A stretch of 64,000 nucleotides of DNA. Origin: Roseomonas gilardii. GTDB taxonomy: Bacteria; Pseudomonadota; Alphaproteobacteria; Acetobacterales; Acetobacteraceae. The stretch spans positions 3,107,501-3,171,500 of the forward strand of contig NZ_CP015583.1 in assembly GCF_001941945.1 (NCBI RefSeq), written 5' to 3'. This document shows positions 9,177 through 18,287 of this stretch, piece after piece (the stretch's first letter is position 1; each line of letters begins with the position of its first letter). The position numbers were made by a program, and so were the translations under genes. Below the pieces are notes generated by a model. That model had not been told where the DNA came from, did no database searches, and was given only the letters and a program-made list of their open reading frames with translations.

Positions 9177-10273
9177 TGGCAGGCGGGACGGATGACGCTA
9201 CGCCCTCCTTCGAGACAGAGGGCGAAACGCTGCGGGTCTCGGGGGATCTGACCACGGCCACGGTGGCCCCGTTCTGGAACCGCCTGCCCGGCGAGGCCCA
9301 GGGGGTGCGGCATGTGGACCTGTCCGGCGTGGGCACGATCGACACGGGCGGCGCCACGCTGCTGCTGCGCGCGGCCGGGGAATGCGAGAGCTTCGAGGGC
9401 GCGAGCCGCCCGGTCGCCGCCGTGCTGGAACGGGTGCGGGCGGCGCGGGAGCAGCCGGAGCCCCGGCCGGACGCGCCGCCCCTGCCGCTGATCCCGGCTC
9501 TGGGTTCCTGGGGCGTGGGCGTGTGGCGGGCGATGCTGATCCGCATCGCCTTCCTGGGCGAGGCCGCCACCACGCTGGTGAACGCCTTCCGCCGACGCCG
9601 CCAGCTCCGCCTGTCCGAGCTGCTGCGCCATCTCGACGAGGCGGGGACGCTCTCCTTTCCCCTGGTGGCGCTGCTGGGCGTGCTGATCGGCCTGATCCTG
9701 GCCTTCCAGTCCGCGGCCCCGCTGCGCCAGTTCGGGGCAGAGACCTTCATCCCCCGCATGGTCGGGATCTCCCTGCTGCGTGAGCTCGGCCCGCTCCTGG
9801 CCGGGGTGATCCTGGCCGGCCGCACCGGCTCGGCCTATGCCGCAGAGCTCGGCACCATGACGGTGAACGAGGAGGTGGACGCGCTCCGCATCATGGGCAT
9901 CGACCCGATGGTGATGCTGGTGCTCCCGCGTCTGCTCGCCGGCCTGATGGTGATGCCGGTGATGACCCTGCTGATGAACCTGTCCGGGCTGATCGGCATG
10001 ACGGGCGTGATGCTCAGCCTGGGCTATCCGCTGGTCTTCACCGTCAACCAGGTGGCCCAGGGCGTGGTGATGAGCGACCTGCTGCAGGGCCTGTTCAAGG
10101 CGGCGGTCTTCGGCCTGGTGATCGCCGGCATCGGCTGCCGCGCCGGGCTGACGGCCGGGCGGGGGCCGCGCGCGGTGGGCGATGCCGCCACGGCGGCGGT
10201 GGTCGGCGGCATCGTGGCCATCGTGGTGCTCGACGGCCTCTTCGCCATCCTCTTCTACCGGCTGGGCTTCTGA
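9176..10273 (+). CDS. mlaE: MlaE-type lipid transport permease with N-terminal STAS domain
   Basis: 365 residues. Residues about 8-90 form a STAS-like (MlaB-type) domain containing DLSGVGTIDTGGATLLLRA. Residues about 150-365 are the MlaE permease with five or so membrane helices and the family motifs RELGPLLAGVILAGRTGSAYAAELG and EEVDALRIMGIDP. In E. coli the STAS protein MlaB is separate, while here it is fused to the permease, as in many alphaproteobacteria. The complex moves phospholipids between the inner membrane and periplasmic MlaD. The start overlaps the amine oxidase stop, and mlaF begins three bases after its stop. Confidence 0.92.
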   Translation: MAGGTDDATPSFETEGETLRVSGDLTTATVAPFWNRLPGEAQGVRHVDLSGVGTIDTGGATLLLRAAGECESFEGASRPVAAVLERVRAAREQPEPRPDAPPLPLIPALGSWGVGVWRAMLIRIAFLGEAATTLVNAFRRRRQLRLSELLRHLDEAGTLSFPLVALLGVLIGLILAFQSAAPLRQFGAETFIPRMVGISLLRELGPLLAGVILAGRTGSAYAAELGTMTVNEEVDALRIMGIDPMVMLVLPRLLAGLMVMPVMTLLMNLSGLIGMTGVMLSLGYPLVFTVNQVAQGVVMSDLLQGLFKAAVFGLVIAGIGCRAGLTAGRGPRAVGDAATAAVVGGIVAIVVLDGLFAILFYRLGF

Positions 10274-10276
10274 ACG

Positions 10277-11107
10277 ATGGCGCGACAGCCGGTGCCGCAG
10301 GAAACGGCCGCCAGGAGCGGCCAGGACGCGACGCCGCCCGGCGCCATGGGCCGCGGGGGCGAGGAGACGGTGATCCGGGCGCGGGACATCGCCATGCGCT
10401 TCGGCTCCAACCTGCTGTTCCAGGATGTGGGCTTCGACGTCCGGCGCGGCGAGGTCTTCGTGATCCTGGGCGGTTCCGGCTGCGGCAAGTCCACCCTGCT
10501 CAAGCTGCTGATCGGGCTGATGCCGCCCAGCGAGGGACAGATCGAGATCCTGGGCACGGACATGCTGGCGGCGGAGGGCGCCGCGCGCCGGGCGCTGCTG
10601 AGCCGGCTCGGCGTGATGTGGCAGTCTGGCGCCCTCTTCGGCTCCATGACCTTGCTGGAGAATGTGATGCTGCCTCTGGAGGCCCATACCGACCTGCCGC
10701 CGGAGGGCCGGGCGGAGATCGCCCGCACCAAGCTCGGCCTGGTGGGGCTGAGCGAGGCGGCGAACCGCCTGCCGGCGGAGATCTCGGGCGGCATGGCCAA
10801 GCGCGCCGGCATCGCCCGGGCCATGGCGCTCGACCCGCCCCTGCTGTTCCTGGACGAGCCCTCCGCGGGGCTCGACCCGATCACCTCCGCGGGGCTCGAC
10901 CAGCTCATCAAGGACTTCGCCCGCGATCTCGGCACGACCTTCGTGGTCGTAACGCACGAGCTGCAATCCATCCTGAACATCGGTGACCGCTGCATCATGC
11001 TGGACAAGGCCGCCAAGGGCATGATCGCGGAGGGCCGCCCCGGCGACCTGCGCGACGACCCGCCCAACGACACCGTCCGCCACTTCTTCCGCCGGGAGGC
11101 CGAGTAG
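10277..11107 (+). CDS. mlaF: MlaF-type lipid transport ATPase
   Basis: 276 residues. Walker A GGSGCGKST is at about residues 65-73. The signature is the variant ISGGMAKRAGIARAMALDP typical of MlaF-type ATPases, followed by Walker B LLFLDEPSAGLDP and the switch histidine in VVVTHELQS. The first 28 residues are an unconserved extension, and ATG at codon 24 is a possible start. It energises the MlaE permease from the cytosolic side. It is directly followed by mlaD with no gap, so the three genes are surely one transcript. Confidence 0.93.
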   Translation: MARQPVPQETAARSGQDATPPGAMGRGGEETVIRARDIAMRFGSNLLFQDVGFDVRRGEVFVILGGSGCGKSTLLKLLIGLMPPSEGQIEILGTDMLAAEGAARRALLSRLGVMWQSGALFGSMTLLENVMLPLEAHTDLPPEGRAEIARTKLGLVGLSEAANRLPAEISGGMAKRAGIARAMALDPPLLFLDEPSAGLDPITSAGLDQLIKDFARDLGTTFVVVTHELQSILNIGDRCIMLDKAAKGMIAEGRPGDLRDDPPNDTVRHFFRREAE

Positions 11108-12151
11108 ATGGCCGCGTCCGGACGGGGCTCCGGCCTCTATCTGCGGGTCGGACTGCTGATCCTGGCGGGGATCGCGCTGACGGTCGGCTTCGTGATGTTC
11201 TTCACCGCCGGACGTCTCAGCCGCCATTCCGAGATCTTCGAGACCTATTTCCGCGAGAGCGTGCAGGGCCTCGATGTCGGCGCCCCGGTGCGCTACCGCG
11301 GCGTGCAGCTCGGCCGCGTCACCGAGATCACCCTGGTCAACTCCGTCTACCGCAACCCGGAGGGGCGGCCCTTCCAGGCGGCCTTCCAGCTCGTCGTCGT
11401 ACGCTTCGCCATCGACCAGGACCGGCTGGGACCTGAGGGTGCCGACCCCGAGCGCGCGGTCGGCTTCGGCCTGCGCACCCGCCTGTCGAGCGCGGGCCTG
11501 ACCGGCGGCTCCTATATCGAGATGGATTTCGAGAACCCCGAGCGTTTCCCGGTGGAAAAGCTGCCCTGGACGCCGGAGCATCCGGTGATCCCCTCCATTC
11601 CCTCCACCGTGGCGCAGGTGCAGGACGCCGCGCAGAACCTGCTGAGCCGCCTTCAGGGCCTGCCGCTGGAGGACATCATGAACAACCTCGACGGCGCGCT
11701 GGCGGATGTCCACCGGCAGACCAGCAACGGCGACCTGGCGAAGACCCTGGCCGATGTCTCGGCCATGGCCGGCACACTGCGCCAGACCCTGGACGGCACG
11801 GACATCCAGGGGATGGTGAAGGACATCCGGGGCGCCGTGGCGGACCTGCGCCGCACCGTGGCGGGGCCGGAAATGCAGGCGACGCTGCGCTCCACCCGCG
11901 ACGCCGCCGCGCAGCTCAATGCCTCCATGCAACGGCTGCCGGCGGTGATCAGCGCACTGGAGCGCACGGCGCGCACGGCGGGCCATACGACCAGCGACGT
12001 GAACGCCGACCTGCAGCCGATCCTGCGCGACCTGGGGGCCGTGGCCGCCAACCTGCGCGACACGACCGAGACCCTGCGCCGCGCGCCCTCCCAGGCGATC
12101 CTGGGCGCGCCGCCCCCGCCACCCGCCTGGGCCACGGAGCGCAGCCGATGA
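11108..12151 (+). CDS. mlaD: MlaD-type MCE-domain lipid-binding protein
   Basis: 347 residues. One membrane anchor lies at about 10-32 (VGLLILAGIALTVGFVMFF). An MCE domain follows at about 40-120, with SVQGLDVGAPVRYRGVQLGRVTEI as its core. The C-terminal 200 residues are helical and polar with repeated Leu/Ala heptads, longer than E. coli MlaD (183 aa) and closer to the PqiB/Mce-type or alphaproteobacterial forms. It should form a hexameric ring in the periplasm that passes lipid to or from MlaE. Its stop overlaps the lipoprotein gene as ATGA. Confidence 0.92.
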   Translation: MAASGRGSGLYLRVGLLILAGIALTVGFVMFFTAGRLSRHSEIFETYFRESVQGLDVGAPVRYRGVQLGRVTEITLVNSVYRNPEGRPFQAAFQLVVVRFAIDQDRLGPEGADPERAVGFGLRTRLSSAGLTGGSYIEMDFENPERFPVEKLPWTPEHPVIPSIPSTVAQVQDAAQNLLSRLQGLPLEDIMNNLDGALADVHRQTSNGDLAKTLADVSAMAGTLRQTLDGTDIQGMVKDIRGAVADLRRTVAGPEMQATLRSTRDAAAQLNASMQRLPAVISALERTARTAGHTTSDVNADLQPILRDLGAVAANLRDTTETLRRAPSQAILGAPPPPPAWATERSR

Positions 12152-12780
12152 ACGGTCCCACCCGACGCCACACCTTGGCGCGCCGGCCGTTGCTGGCTGC
12201 GCTGCTGGCCCTGCCCGGCTGCTCGGCGCTGCAGAGCCGCCCTTATGTGGAGCCGCTGCGCTTCCGGCTGGACCCCGTGCGCTCCGGCCCACCGCTGCGC
12301 GGCTTCGGCCGGCAGACGGTTCTCCTTCGCCTGGCGCGCGCGGCGCCGGGGACGGAGGGGCGCATGCTGCGTGCCATCAACCCGGACGGCACGGTGCATG
12401 TGGAGTATTACGCCGAATGGGTCGCCCCACCCGCCGAGGCGATGGACGAGGCCCTGCGCCGCTGGCTCGTGGCTTCCGGCCTCTTCGCCGCGGTGCTGGC
12501 CCCCGGCACGCGGGCGAACAGCGATCTGGTGCTGGAAACGGAGCTGACCGCTCTGCATGCCGATCTCGGCCAGGGCCTGGCCCGGGCCGGCCTTTCGGCG
12601 GTATTGCTGCGGGAAGGCGCACTCGATCGCCGGGCCGTGCGCCAGTTCACCGTGTCCGGGACCGCGCCCCTGCCGCCGGAACGTCCGCTGCGACCGGAAC
12701 CCCAGGCCCAGGCGATGGTGGCCGCCCTGGCGGGGGCCTTCGCGCAGCTCGAACAACAGATTTTGATCGCGTTAAGATAG
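12148..12780 (+). CDS. ABC-type transport auxiliary lipoprotein (PqiC-like)
   Basis: 210 residues. The signal peptide ends in a lipobox (LLALPGC), so the protein is lipidated. The mature part has the pattern of the ABC-type transport auxiliary lipoprotein family (PqiC / YmbA-like): YVEPLRFRLDPVRSG, RMLRAINPDGTVHVEYYAEWV and a later LVLETELTALHADLG. Such lipoproteins sit in the outer membrane and receive the far end of an MCE-protein channel. The start overlaps mlaD by four bases (ATGA), which ties it to the lipid transport operon. It ends the operon; AT-rich DNA follows. Confidence 0.85.
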   Translation: MNGPTRRHTLARRPLLAALLALPGCSALQSRPYVEPLRFRLDPVRSGPPLRGFGRQTVLLRLARAAPGTEGRMLRAINPDGTVHVEYYAEWVAPPAEAMDEALRRWLVASGLFAAVLAPGTRANSDLVLETELTALHADLGQGLARAGLSAVLLREGALDRRAVRQFTVSGTAPLPPERPLRPEPQAQAMVAALAGAFAQLEQQILIALR

Positions 12781-12810
12781 TAATCTTCTATTAATACAAC
12801 TTGTGGTTAA

Positions 12811-12849
12811 TTAGGTAGGACGGTGTTCACGAATACCTAGACAACCGTC
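12811..12849 (+). other. Possible H-type pseudoknot downstream of the Mla operon
   Basis: Two perfect 6-bp pairings interlock. TAGGTA (12812-12817) can pair with TACCTA (12834-12839), and GACGGT (12819-12824) with ACCGTC (12844-12849). The order arm1-arm2-arm1'-arm2' is that of an H-type pseudoknot. It lies in an AT-rich leader 50 bp before the next gene. It could be a 3' end structure or a leader element, or chance. Confidence 0.35.
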
Positions 12850-12899
12850 AAACTTCAGCCAGGATGGCACGTTGAGGCGGGTGTTTCAGGGGTCACCCA

Positions 12900-13511
12900 A
12901 TGCCGTTCGATGGCCCGGACAGAGACGACGACTGGAACGAGGTCTGGTCGGAATACGATCATCGCCTGGATTCGGGCCGCGCGCTGTCCGCGAGGCCTGT
13001 CCCGGCCAAAGGCCACGCGCCATCCCGGCGGGGCCGGGGCCGCCTACTGCTTCTGCTGATGATTCCCCTGTTGCTGGCCTTCGTCATCGGGCTCGTCGCG
13101 CCATCCTGGGTGATGGCCCAGGACTTTGCAGCGAAGCTGCGGCGCATGGACGGCGTCACCCTGTTGCAGATGGCCGACCTGCCCAGCCTCCGGCGTAACC
13201 TGCGGCAGGAATTCCTGCCCCGGGCCAGCGCGCAGGGACTCTCGCCCGCGGCCCGGACCTGGCTCGCGGACATGGCGGGGGAGATGGTGGAGGGCTGGAA
13301 CGACCCGCAATCCGTCGGCGCCTGGCTGCAGTTGCGCCGCTCGCCCCCCCTCCTGTCCCAGCATGTACTGCGCTCCCTCGGCGACCCCATCGGCACCAGC
13401 CATCTCCGCTACGCCGCCGCGCGCCTGAACTATGCGGGCGGGGTCGGCTTCGACCTTTCCTGGCAGGACGGACAGATACGGGTCCGGGGCCTGCGCTTCC
13501 CGGGTGGCTGA
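12900..13511 (+). CDS. DUF2939-like membrane-anchored protein
   Basis: 203 residues from ATG 12900, preceded by AGGGG. The first 48 residues are polar, acidic then basic. One membrane helix follows at about 49-72 (LLLLLMIPLLLAFVIGLVAPSW). The rest is a soluble domain on the outer side with MDGVTLLQMADLPSLRRNLRQEF and a closing FDLSWQDGQIRVRGLRFP. This order (helix, paired LR motifs, short beta C-terminus) resembles DUF2939, whose function is unknown; the match is tentative. It stands alone between the Mla operon and pstS and is the only gene that could share the pst promoter region. Confidence 0.65.
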   Translation: MPFDGPDRDDDWNEVWSEYDHRLDSGRALSARPVPAKGHAPSRRGRGRLLLLLMIPLLLAFVIGLVAPSWVMAQDFAAKLRRMDGVTLLQMADLPSLRRNLRQEFLPRASAQGLSPAARTWLADMAGEMVEGWNDPQSVGAWLQLRRSPPLLSQHVLRSLGDPIGTSHLRYAAARLNYAGGVGFDLSWQDGQIRVRGLRFPGG

Positions 13512-13563
13512 AACCTATCCGGCCATGTCTTTCCCATTGGTGAAGACGCTCGGGCCGGCCCGC

Positions 13564-13581
13564 CTGTCATCGAACCTTCAC
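13564..13581 (+). promoter_or_regulatory. Pho box upstream of pstS
   Basis: CTGTCAT, four bases, then CCTTCAC. The first heptamer is a perfect PhoB half-site and the second matches five of seven, with the usual 11-bp repeat phase. It lies 102 bp before the pstS start, where PhoB would activate under phosphate starvation. The window also encodes phoB at the end of the same operon, so autoregulation is expected. Confidence 0.65.
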
Positions 13582-13682
13582 AAAAGTGAAACATGAGCGT
13601 CGCCTTGGGGGACTAGGGAGCAGCCGACGGCGGGACCACCTGTCCCGCCGGCAAGAACAGATCGCTCCGGAGACCACGCACG

Positions 13683-14726
13683 GTGTACAGACGCTCTCTC
13701 GCTCTCCTCACCGGCCTCGCGCTGCTGACCGCCGCCGTGCCGCACGGCGCCCTGGCCCAGACGGCCGAGATCACCGGTGCCGGCGCGTCCTTTCCCAACC
13801 CCGTCTATCAGCGCTGGGGCGAAGGCGCGAAGGCGATCGGCATCCAGCTGAACTACCAGTCCGTGGGCTCGGGCGCCGGCATCAACCAGATCCGCAACCG
13901 CACGGTGGATTTCGGTGCCTCCGACGCCCCGTTGAAGCCCGAGCAGCTGACCGAGGCCAAGCTGGTGCAGTTCCCGGCCGTGATGGGCTCGGTCGTGCCC
14001 ATCGTGAACCTGCCGGGCGTCGAGATCGACCAGTTGAAGCTGACGGGTGAGATCCTCGCCGACATCTATGCCGGCAAGATCACCAAGTGGAACGACCCGA
14101 AGCTGGTCGAGCTGAACCAGGGCGTGACCCTGCCGAACGTCGCCATCGCGCCCGTCTATCGCGCCGATGCCTCCGGCACCTCCTTCGTCTTCACCTCCTA
14201 CCTCTCCGCCGTCTCCTCCGACTGGCAGGGCAAGGTCGGCGCCGCCACCTCCGTGAAGTGGCCGGCCGGCGCCGGCGCGCGCGGCAACGAGGGCGTGGCC
14301 GGCACGGTGCGCAACACCCGCGGCGCCATCGGCTATGTCGAGAACGCCTATGCCACCCAGAACAAGCTGACGACCGTGCAGCTGCGCAACAAGGCCGGCA
14401 AGTTCGTGAAGCCGACCATGGAGAGCTTCATCGCCGCCGCCGGGAACGCCGACTGGTCCGCGCCGGGCATGGCCGCCAGCATCATCGACCAGCAGGGCGA
14501 CGCCTCCTGGCCGATCGTCTCGCCGACCTTCATCCTGCTGCCGGCCAATCCGGAGAACGCCGACCGCTCCCGCGCGGTGATGCGCTTCTTCGACTGGGCC
14601 TTCACCCATGGCGGGGACGCGGCGCGCCAGCTCGAATACATCCCCCTGCCCGAGAACGTGCAGGCCAAGGTGCGCGATGCCTGGAAGCAGGTGAACGTGG
14701 ACGGTAAGCCCGTCTGGAACCGGTAA
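13683..14726 (+). CDS. pstS: Phosphate ABC transporter periplasmic binding protein
   Basis: 347 residues. The GTG start at 13683 is chosen because GGAG lies about ten bases upstream and the Sec signal peptide (RRSLALLTGLALLTAAVPHGALAQ) begins right after it. The mature protein starts ITGAGASFPNPVYQRWGE, the classic PstS phosphate-loop region, and later has YRADASGTSFVFTSYLS, the second phosphate-binding segment. It captures phosphate in the periplasm and delivers it to PstCA. A perfect hairpin separates it from pstC, which usually lets the binding protein be made in excess. Confidence 0.95.
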   Translation: MYRRSLALLTGLALLTAAVPHGALAQTAEITGAGASFPNPVYQRWGEGAKAIGIQLNYQSVGSGAGINQIRNRTVDFGASDAPLKPEQLTEAKLVQFPAVMGSVVPIVNLPGVEIDQLKLTGEILADIYAGKITKWNDPKLVELNQGVTLPNVAIAPVYRADASGTSFVFTSYLSAVSSDWQGKVGAATSVKWPAGAGARGNEGVAGTVRNTRGAIGYVENAYATQNKLTTVQLRNKAGKFVKPTMESFIAAAGNADWSAPGMAASIIDQQGDASWPIVSPTFILLPANPENADRSRAVMRFFDWAFTHGGDAARQLEYIPLPENVQAKVRDAWKQVNVDGKPVWNR

Positions 14727-14749
14727 GGTCCCCGACGACCGGAGCATGA

Positions 14750-14775
14750 CCGGAGGGGCCGCGAGGCCCCTCCGG
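14750..14775 (+). other. Intercistronic hairpin between pstS and pstC
   Basis: An 11-bp perfect stem (CCGGAGGGGCC, loop GCGA) lies between the stop of pstS and the start of pstC. No T-run follows, so it is more likely an mRNA-stabilising or processing hairpin than a full terminator. Confidence 0.6.
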
Positions 14776-14802
14776 CACGTCTGACCCCAGGAAGGCCCGA
14801 CC

Positions 14803-15804
14803 TTGTCCCAGACCGCATCCCGGCTCGCGGGCGCCGCCATCGGCGCCGATCCGGTTCCCCCCCGGCCCAGCCATGCCACGAAGCGCACCAGCGGCTTCGG
14901 CGACGCCGTCTTCGCGGCCCTCTGCCAGGGGGCCGGAATCCTGGTGCTGCTGCTGCTGGGCGCCATCATCGTGGAGCTGTTCCTGGGCGGGCTGCCGGCC
15001 TTCCGGGCCTTCGGCGCCGCCTTCGTCACCTCGACGGAATGGGACCCGGTCCAGGAGGTCTTCGGCGGCGGCGTGCCCATCTACGGCACACTGCTGACCG
15101 CGCTGCTGGCCATCCTCATGGCCGTGCCCGCCGCCTTCGGCATCGCCTTCTTCCTCACCGAGCTGGCGCCCAACTGGATGCGCCGCCCGGTCGGCGTGGC
15201 GGTGGAGCTGCTGGCCGCCGTGCCCTCGATCATCTACGGCATGTGGGGCTTCTTCGTGATCGTGCCCTTCATGGCGACCACCATCCAGCCGCCGATCATC
15301 GACACGCTGGGCGAGGTGCCGATCATCGGCGCGCTCTTCTCCGGCGCGCCCTTCGGCACCGGCCTGTTCACCGCGGCGCTGATCCTGGCGATCATGATCC
15401 TGCCCTTCGTCGCCGCCACGATGCGCGACGTGTTCGAGCAGGTGCCCCCGGTCTTCAAGGAAAGCGCCTATGGCCTCGGCGCCACGACCTGGGAAGTGAT
15501 GCGGGGCGTGGTCCTGCCCTATACCCGCACCTCCGTGGTGGGCGGCATCATGCTGGGCCTGGGCCGCGCCCTGGGCGAGACCATGGCCGTCACCTTCGTG
15601 ATCGGCAACGCCAACCGCATCTCCGCCTCGCTCTTCGGCCCGGGCAACACCATCGCCTCCCTGGTCGCGCTGGAATTCGGCGAGGCCGGGATGGGCAGCC
15701 TGAAGCTCTCCGCGCTGCTGGCGCTGGGCTTCGTCCTCTTCGTCATCTCCTTCGCGGTGCTGGCCGTCTCGCGCTGGCTGCTGCGGCCCCGGCTGAAGGG
15801 CTGA
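14803..15804 (+). CDS. pstC: Phosphate ABC transporter permease PstC
   Basis: 333 residues. The start is a TTG at 14803 with AGGAAG 9-14 bases upstream; no ATG precedes the first helix in frame. There are six membrane helices, the first at about 43-62. The permease EAA-type loop reads FKESAYGLGATTWEVMRGVVLP, and the domain ends GLGRALGETMAVTFVIGN before the last helix, all PstC-typical. It pairs with PstA to form the inner-membrane channel. It is separated by only four bases from pstA. Confidence 0.94.
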   Translation: MSQTASRLAGAAIGADPVPPRPSHATKRTSGFGDAVFAALCQGAGILVLLLLGAIIVELFLGGLPAFRAFGAAFVTSTEWDPVQEVFGGGVPIYGTLLTALLAILMAVPAAFGIAFFLTELAPNWMRRPVGVAVELLAAVPSIIYGMWGFFVIVPFMATTIQPPIIDTLGEVPIIGALFSGAPFGTGLFTAALILAIMILPFVAATMRDVFEQVPPVFKESAYGLGATTWEVMRGVVLPYTRTSVVGGIMLGLGRALGETMAVTFVIGNANRISASLFGPGNTIASLVALEFGEAGMGSLKLSALLALGFVLFVISFAVLAVSRWLLRPRLKG

Positions 15805-15808
15805 ACCG

Positions 15809-16702
15809 ATGAGCGCCACCACCTCCCATCCAGGGCAGATCGGCCCGCGCAAGGACCTCGCCGTGGCTCGCGCACTGGGCCGCAGCCGGCGCCGCAAGGA
15901 CCTGCTGATCCGCGCCTTCTGCGTCGCGGCCACGTTGCTCGGCCTGTTCTTCCTGGCCTCGATCCTGCTGACGCTGCTGCTGCGCGGCCTGGGCGGGCTG
16001 TCGCTGCAGACGCTGGTCAACGTGACCCGCCCTCCCGGCAGCGGCGGCGGGCTGCTGAACCCGATCGTCGGCAGCCTGATCCAGGTGATCCTCGCCACGA
16101 TGGTGGGCACGCCGATCGGCATGCTCGTCGGCACCTACCTCGCGGAATATGCCCGCGGATCGAAGCTCGGCGGCGCCGTGCGCTTCGTCTCGGACGTGCT
16201 GCTTTCCGCTCCCTCGATCCTGATCGGCCTCTTTGTCTACCAGCTGCTGGTGCTGCCCTTCGGCGGCTTCTCCGGCTGGGCGGGCGTGGCGGCGCTGGCC
16301 ATCATCATCATCCCCGTCGTGGTCCGCACCACGGAGGACATGCTGAGCCTGCTGCCCGACACGCTGCGCGAGGCGGTGATCGGCCTGGGCTCGCCCAAGT
16401 GGAAGATGGTGGTGCTGGTGGGCTGGCGCGCCGCCGCCTCGGGCATCATCACCGGCGTGCTGCTGGGCGTGGCCCGCATCGCCGGCGAGACCGCACCGCT
16501 GCTCTTCACCTCGCTCGGCAACCTGAACTGGTCGGTCAGCCTGAACCAGCCGATGTCGAGCCTGCCGATCACCATCTATGCCTATGCCGGCTCCCCCTAT
16601 GAGGACTGGGTCACCCTGGCCTGGGCCGGAGCCCTGATCATCACCCTGGGGGTTCTCGGCCTGAACCTCGTCGCCCGCACCGTGCTGCGCGCCAAGCGCT
16701 GA
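15809..16702 (+). CDS. pstA: Phosphate ABC transporter permease PstA
   Basis: 297 residues. It has six membrane helices and the EAA loop [20 protein letters not shown], followed by [22 protein letters not shown], the PstA signature. The first 35 residues are basic and cytosolic. It forms the transmembrane pore with PstC. The gene begins four bases after pstC and is followed 11 bases later by pstB, so the operon is translationally tight. Confidence 0.94.
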   Translation: MSATTSHPGQIGPRKDLAVARALGRSRRRKDLLIRAFCVAATLLGLFFLASILLTLLLRGLGGLSLQTLVNVTRPPGSGGGLLNPIVGSLIQVILATMVGTPIGMLVGTYLAEYARGSKLGGAVRFVSDVLLSAPSILIGLFVYQLLVLPFGGFSGWAGVAALAIIIIPVVVRTTEDMLSLLPDTLREAVIGLGSPKWKMVVLVGWRAAASGIITGVLLGVARIAGETAPLLFTSLGNLNWSVSLNQPMSSLPITIYAYAGSPYEDWVTLAWAGALIITLGVLGLNLVARTVLRAKR

Positions 16703-16713
16703 GAGGCTTCGCC

Positions 16714-17553
16714 ATGAACGGAAACGCCACCCACTTCAGCATGCCGACCTCCTCCTCCAGCAGCATGGTGGACACCTCCCGCCCCTCCGCGCCGCTGAAC
16801 GAGGCGGGGATGAGCGTGCGCGACCTGAACTTCTGGTATGGCGACAAGCATGCGCTGAAGGGCATCAACCTCGACCTGCCGCACCGCCAGGTGACCGGCA
16901 TGATCGGCCCCTCCGGCTGCGGCAAGTCCACCCTGCTGCGCATCCTGAACCGCATGTACAGTCTCTATCCCGGCCAGCGCGCCGAGGGGCAGGTGCTGCT
17001 GGACGGGGAGAACATCCTCGACCCGGGCGTGGACATGAACGCGCTGCGCGCCAAGGTCGGCATGGTGTTCCAGAAGCCCACCCCCTTTCCCATGACGATC
17101 CGCGAGAACATCGCCTTCGGTATCCGCCTGCACGAGCGGCTGGGCCGGACGGAGATGGCCGAGCGCATCGAATGGGCCCTGGCCCGCGCCGCGCTGTGGG
17201 ACGAGGTGAAGGACCGGCTGGACACCAACGCCGCCGGCCTCTCGGGCGGGCAGCAGCAGCGCCTCTGCATCGCCCGCACCATCGCGGTGCGGCCGGACGT
17301 GATCCTGCTCGACGAGCCGACCTCGGCGCTCGACCCGATCAGCACCGCGCGCATCGAGGAGCTGATCGACGAGCTGAAGCAGGACTTCACGATCGCCATC
17401 GTGACGCACAACATGCAGCAGGCGGCCCGCTGCGCCGACCAGGTGGCCTTCTTCTACCTGGGCGAGCTGGTGGAGGTCGCGCCTGCGGCGCAGCTCTTCA
17501 CCACCCCGCGCGAGCGGCGGACCCAGGACTACATCACCGGCCGCTTCGGCTGA
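16714..17553 (+). CDS. pstB: Phosphate ABC transporter ATPase PstB
   Basis: 279 residues. Walker A is GPSGCGKST at about residue 67, followed by the PstB-specific [21 protein letters not shown]. The signature is [17 protein letters not shown] and Walker [14 protein letters not shown], with [17 protein letters not shown] at the end. It powers PstCA and, together with PhoU, signals phosphate status. The first 25 residues are an unconserved Ser-rich extension, so a later start (codon 30, [12 protein letters not shown]) is possible. Confidence 0.95.
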   Translation: MNGNATHFSMPTSSSSSMVDTSRPSAPLNEAGMSVRDLNFWYGDKHALKGINLDLPHRQVTGMIGPSGCGKSTLLRILNRMYSLYPGQRAEGQVLLDGENILDPGVDMNALRAKVGMVFQKPTPFPMTIRENIAFGIRLHERLGRTEMAERIEWALARAALWDEVKDRLDTNAAGLSGGQQQRLCIARTIAVRPDVILLDEPTSALDPISTARIEELIDELKQDFTIAIVTHNMQQAARCADQVAFFYLGELVEVAPAAQLFTTPRERRTQDYITGRFG

Positions 17554-17570
17554 GCGAGAGGGAAGCGGCC

Positions 17571-18287
17571 ATGGCCAACCAGCCCGAACACATCGTCAAG
17601 TCCTACAGCGACGACCTCCGTCGCCTGCGCGAGCTGGTCGCCCGCATGGGGGGCCTCGCCGAGCGGCAGGTGGCCGATGCCGCCTATGTGCTCACCCGGC
17701 GCGACGCCACGGCCGCCGCCGAGGTCGCCGCCCGCGACGCCCCGATCGACGGGCTGGAGCGCGAGGTGGAGAGCTTCTGCGTCCGCCTCCTCGCGTTGCG
17801 GGCGCCGATGGCGGCGGACCTGCGCTTCATCGTCGCGGCGATGAAGATCAGCCAGGAGCTGGAGCGCATCGGCGACTATGCCCGCAACGTCGCCAAGCGG
17901 GTCATGGTGATCGCGCAGCAGCCCAACCTCGTCGGGCTCGGCACCTTCGAGGCGCTGTCGCAACTGGTGCAGCGCAACCTCAAGGACGTGATCGACGCGC
18001 TGCTGAACGAGGATGCCGAGGCCTGCCGCCGCGTCTGGGCCAGCGACGTGGCGGTGGACGACATCTACAACGGGCTCTTCCGCCAGTTGCTGACCCACAT
18101 GATGGAAGACCCGCGCAACATCACCGCGGCCACCCACATGCACTTCATCGCCAAGAACTTCGAGCGCATCGGCGACCACGCCACCAACATCGCCGAGACG
18201 GTTTACTTCTCGATCACCGGCCAGAACCTTCCCGACGAGCGGCCGAAGGTCGAGGCCCCCGGCGACCTGTCGCCATCCGACGCATGA
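17571..18287 (+). CDS. phoU: Phosphate signalling protein PhoU
   Basis: 238 residues from ATG 17571. The all-helical PhoU fold with two copies of the E-x3-D metal-binding core is visible: ELERIGDYARNVAKR and NFERIGDHATNIAE. It couples the Pst transporter to the PhoR-PhoB system and represses the Pho regulon when phosphate is plentiful. It follows pstB by 17 bases and its stop overlaps the phoB start as ATGA. No phoR gene is found in the window. Confidence 0.95.
   Translation: MANQPEHIVKSYSDDLRRLRELVARMGGLAERQVADAAYVLTRRDATAAAEVAARDAPIDGLEREVESFCVRLLALRAPMAADLRFIVAAMKISQELERIGDYARNVAKRVMVIAQQPNLVGLGTFEALSQLVQRNLKDVIDALLNEDAEACRRVWASDVAVDDIYNGLFRQLLTHMMEDPRNITAATHMHFIAKNFERIGDHATNIAETVYFSITGQNLPDERPKVEAPGDLSPSDA

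Noticed and set aside
8993-12292. 1099-residue open frame opposite the Mla operon
   Set aside because: Same cause: the real genes on the + strand carry all recognisable motifs and this frame is His/Gln/Arg-rich without structure.
13593-13616. Seven-codon ORF in the pstS leader
   Set aside because: ATG followed by a TAG after seven codons and no ribosome-binding site; likely chance.
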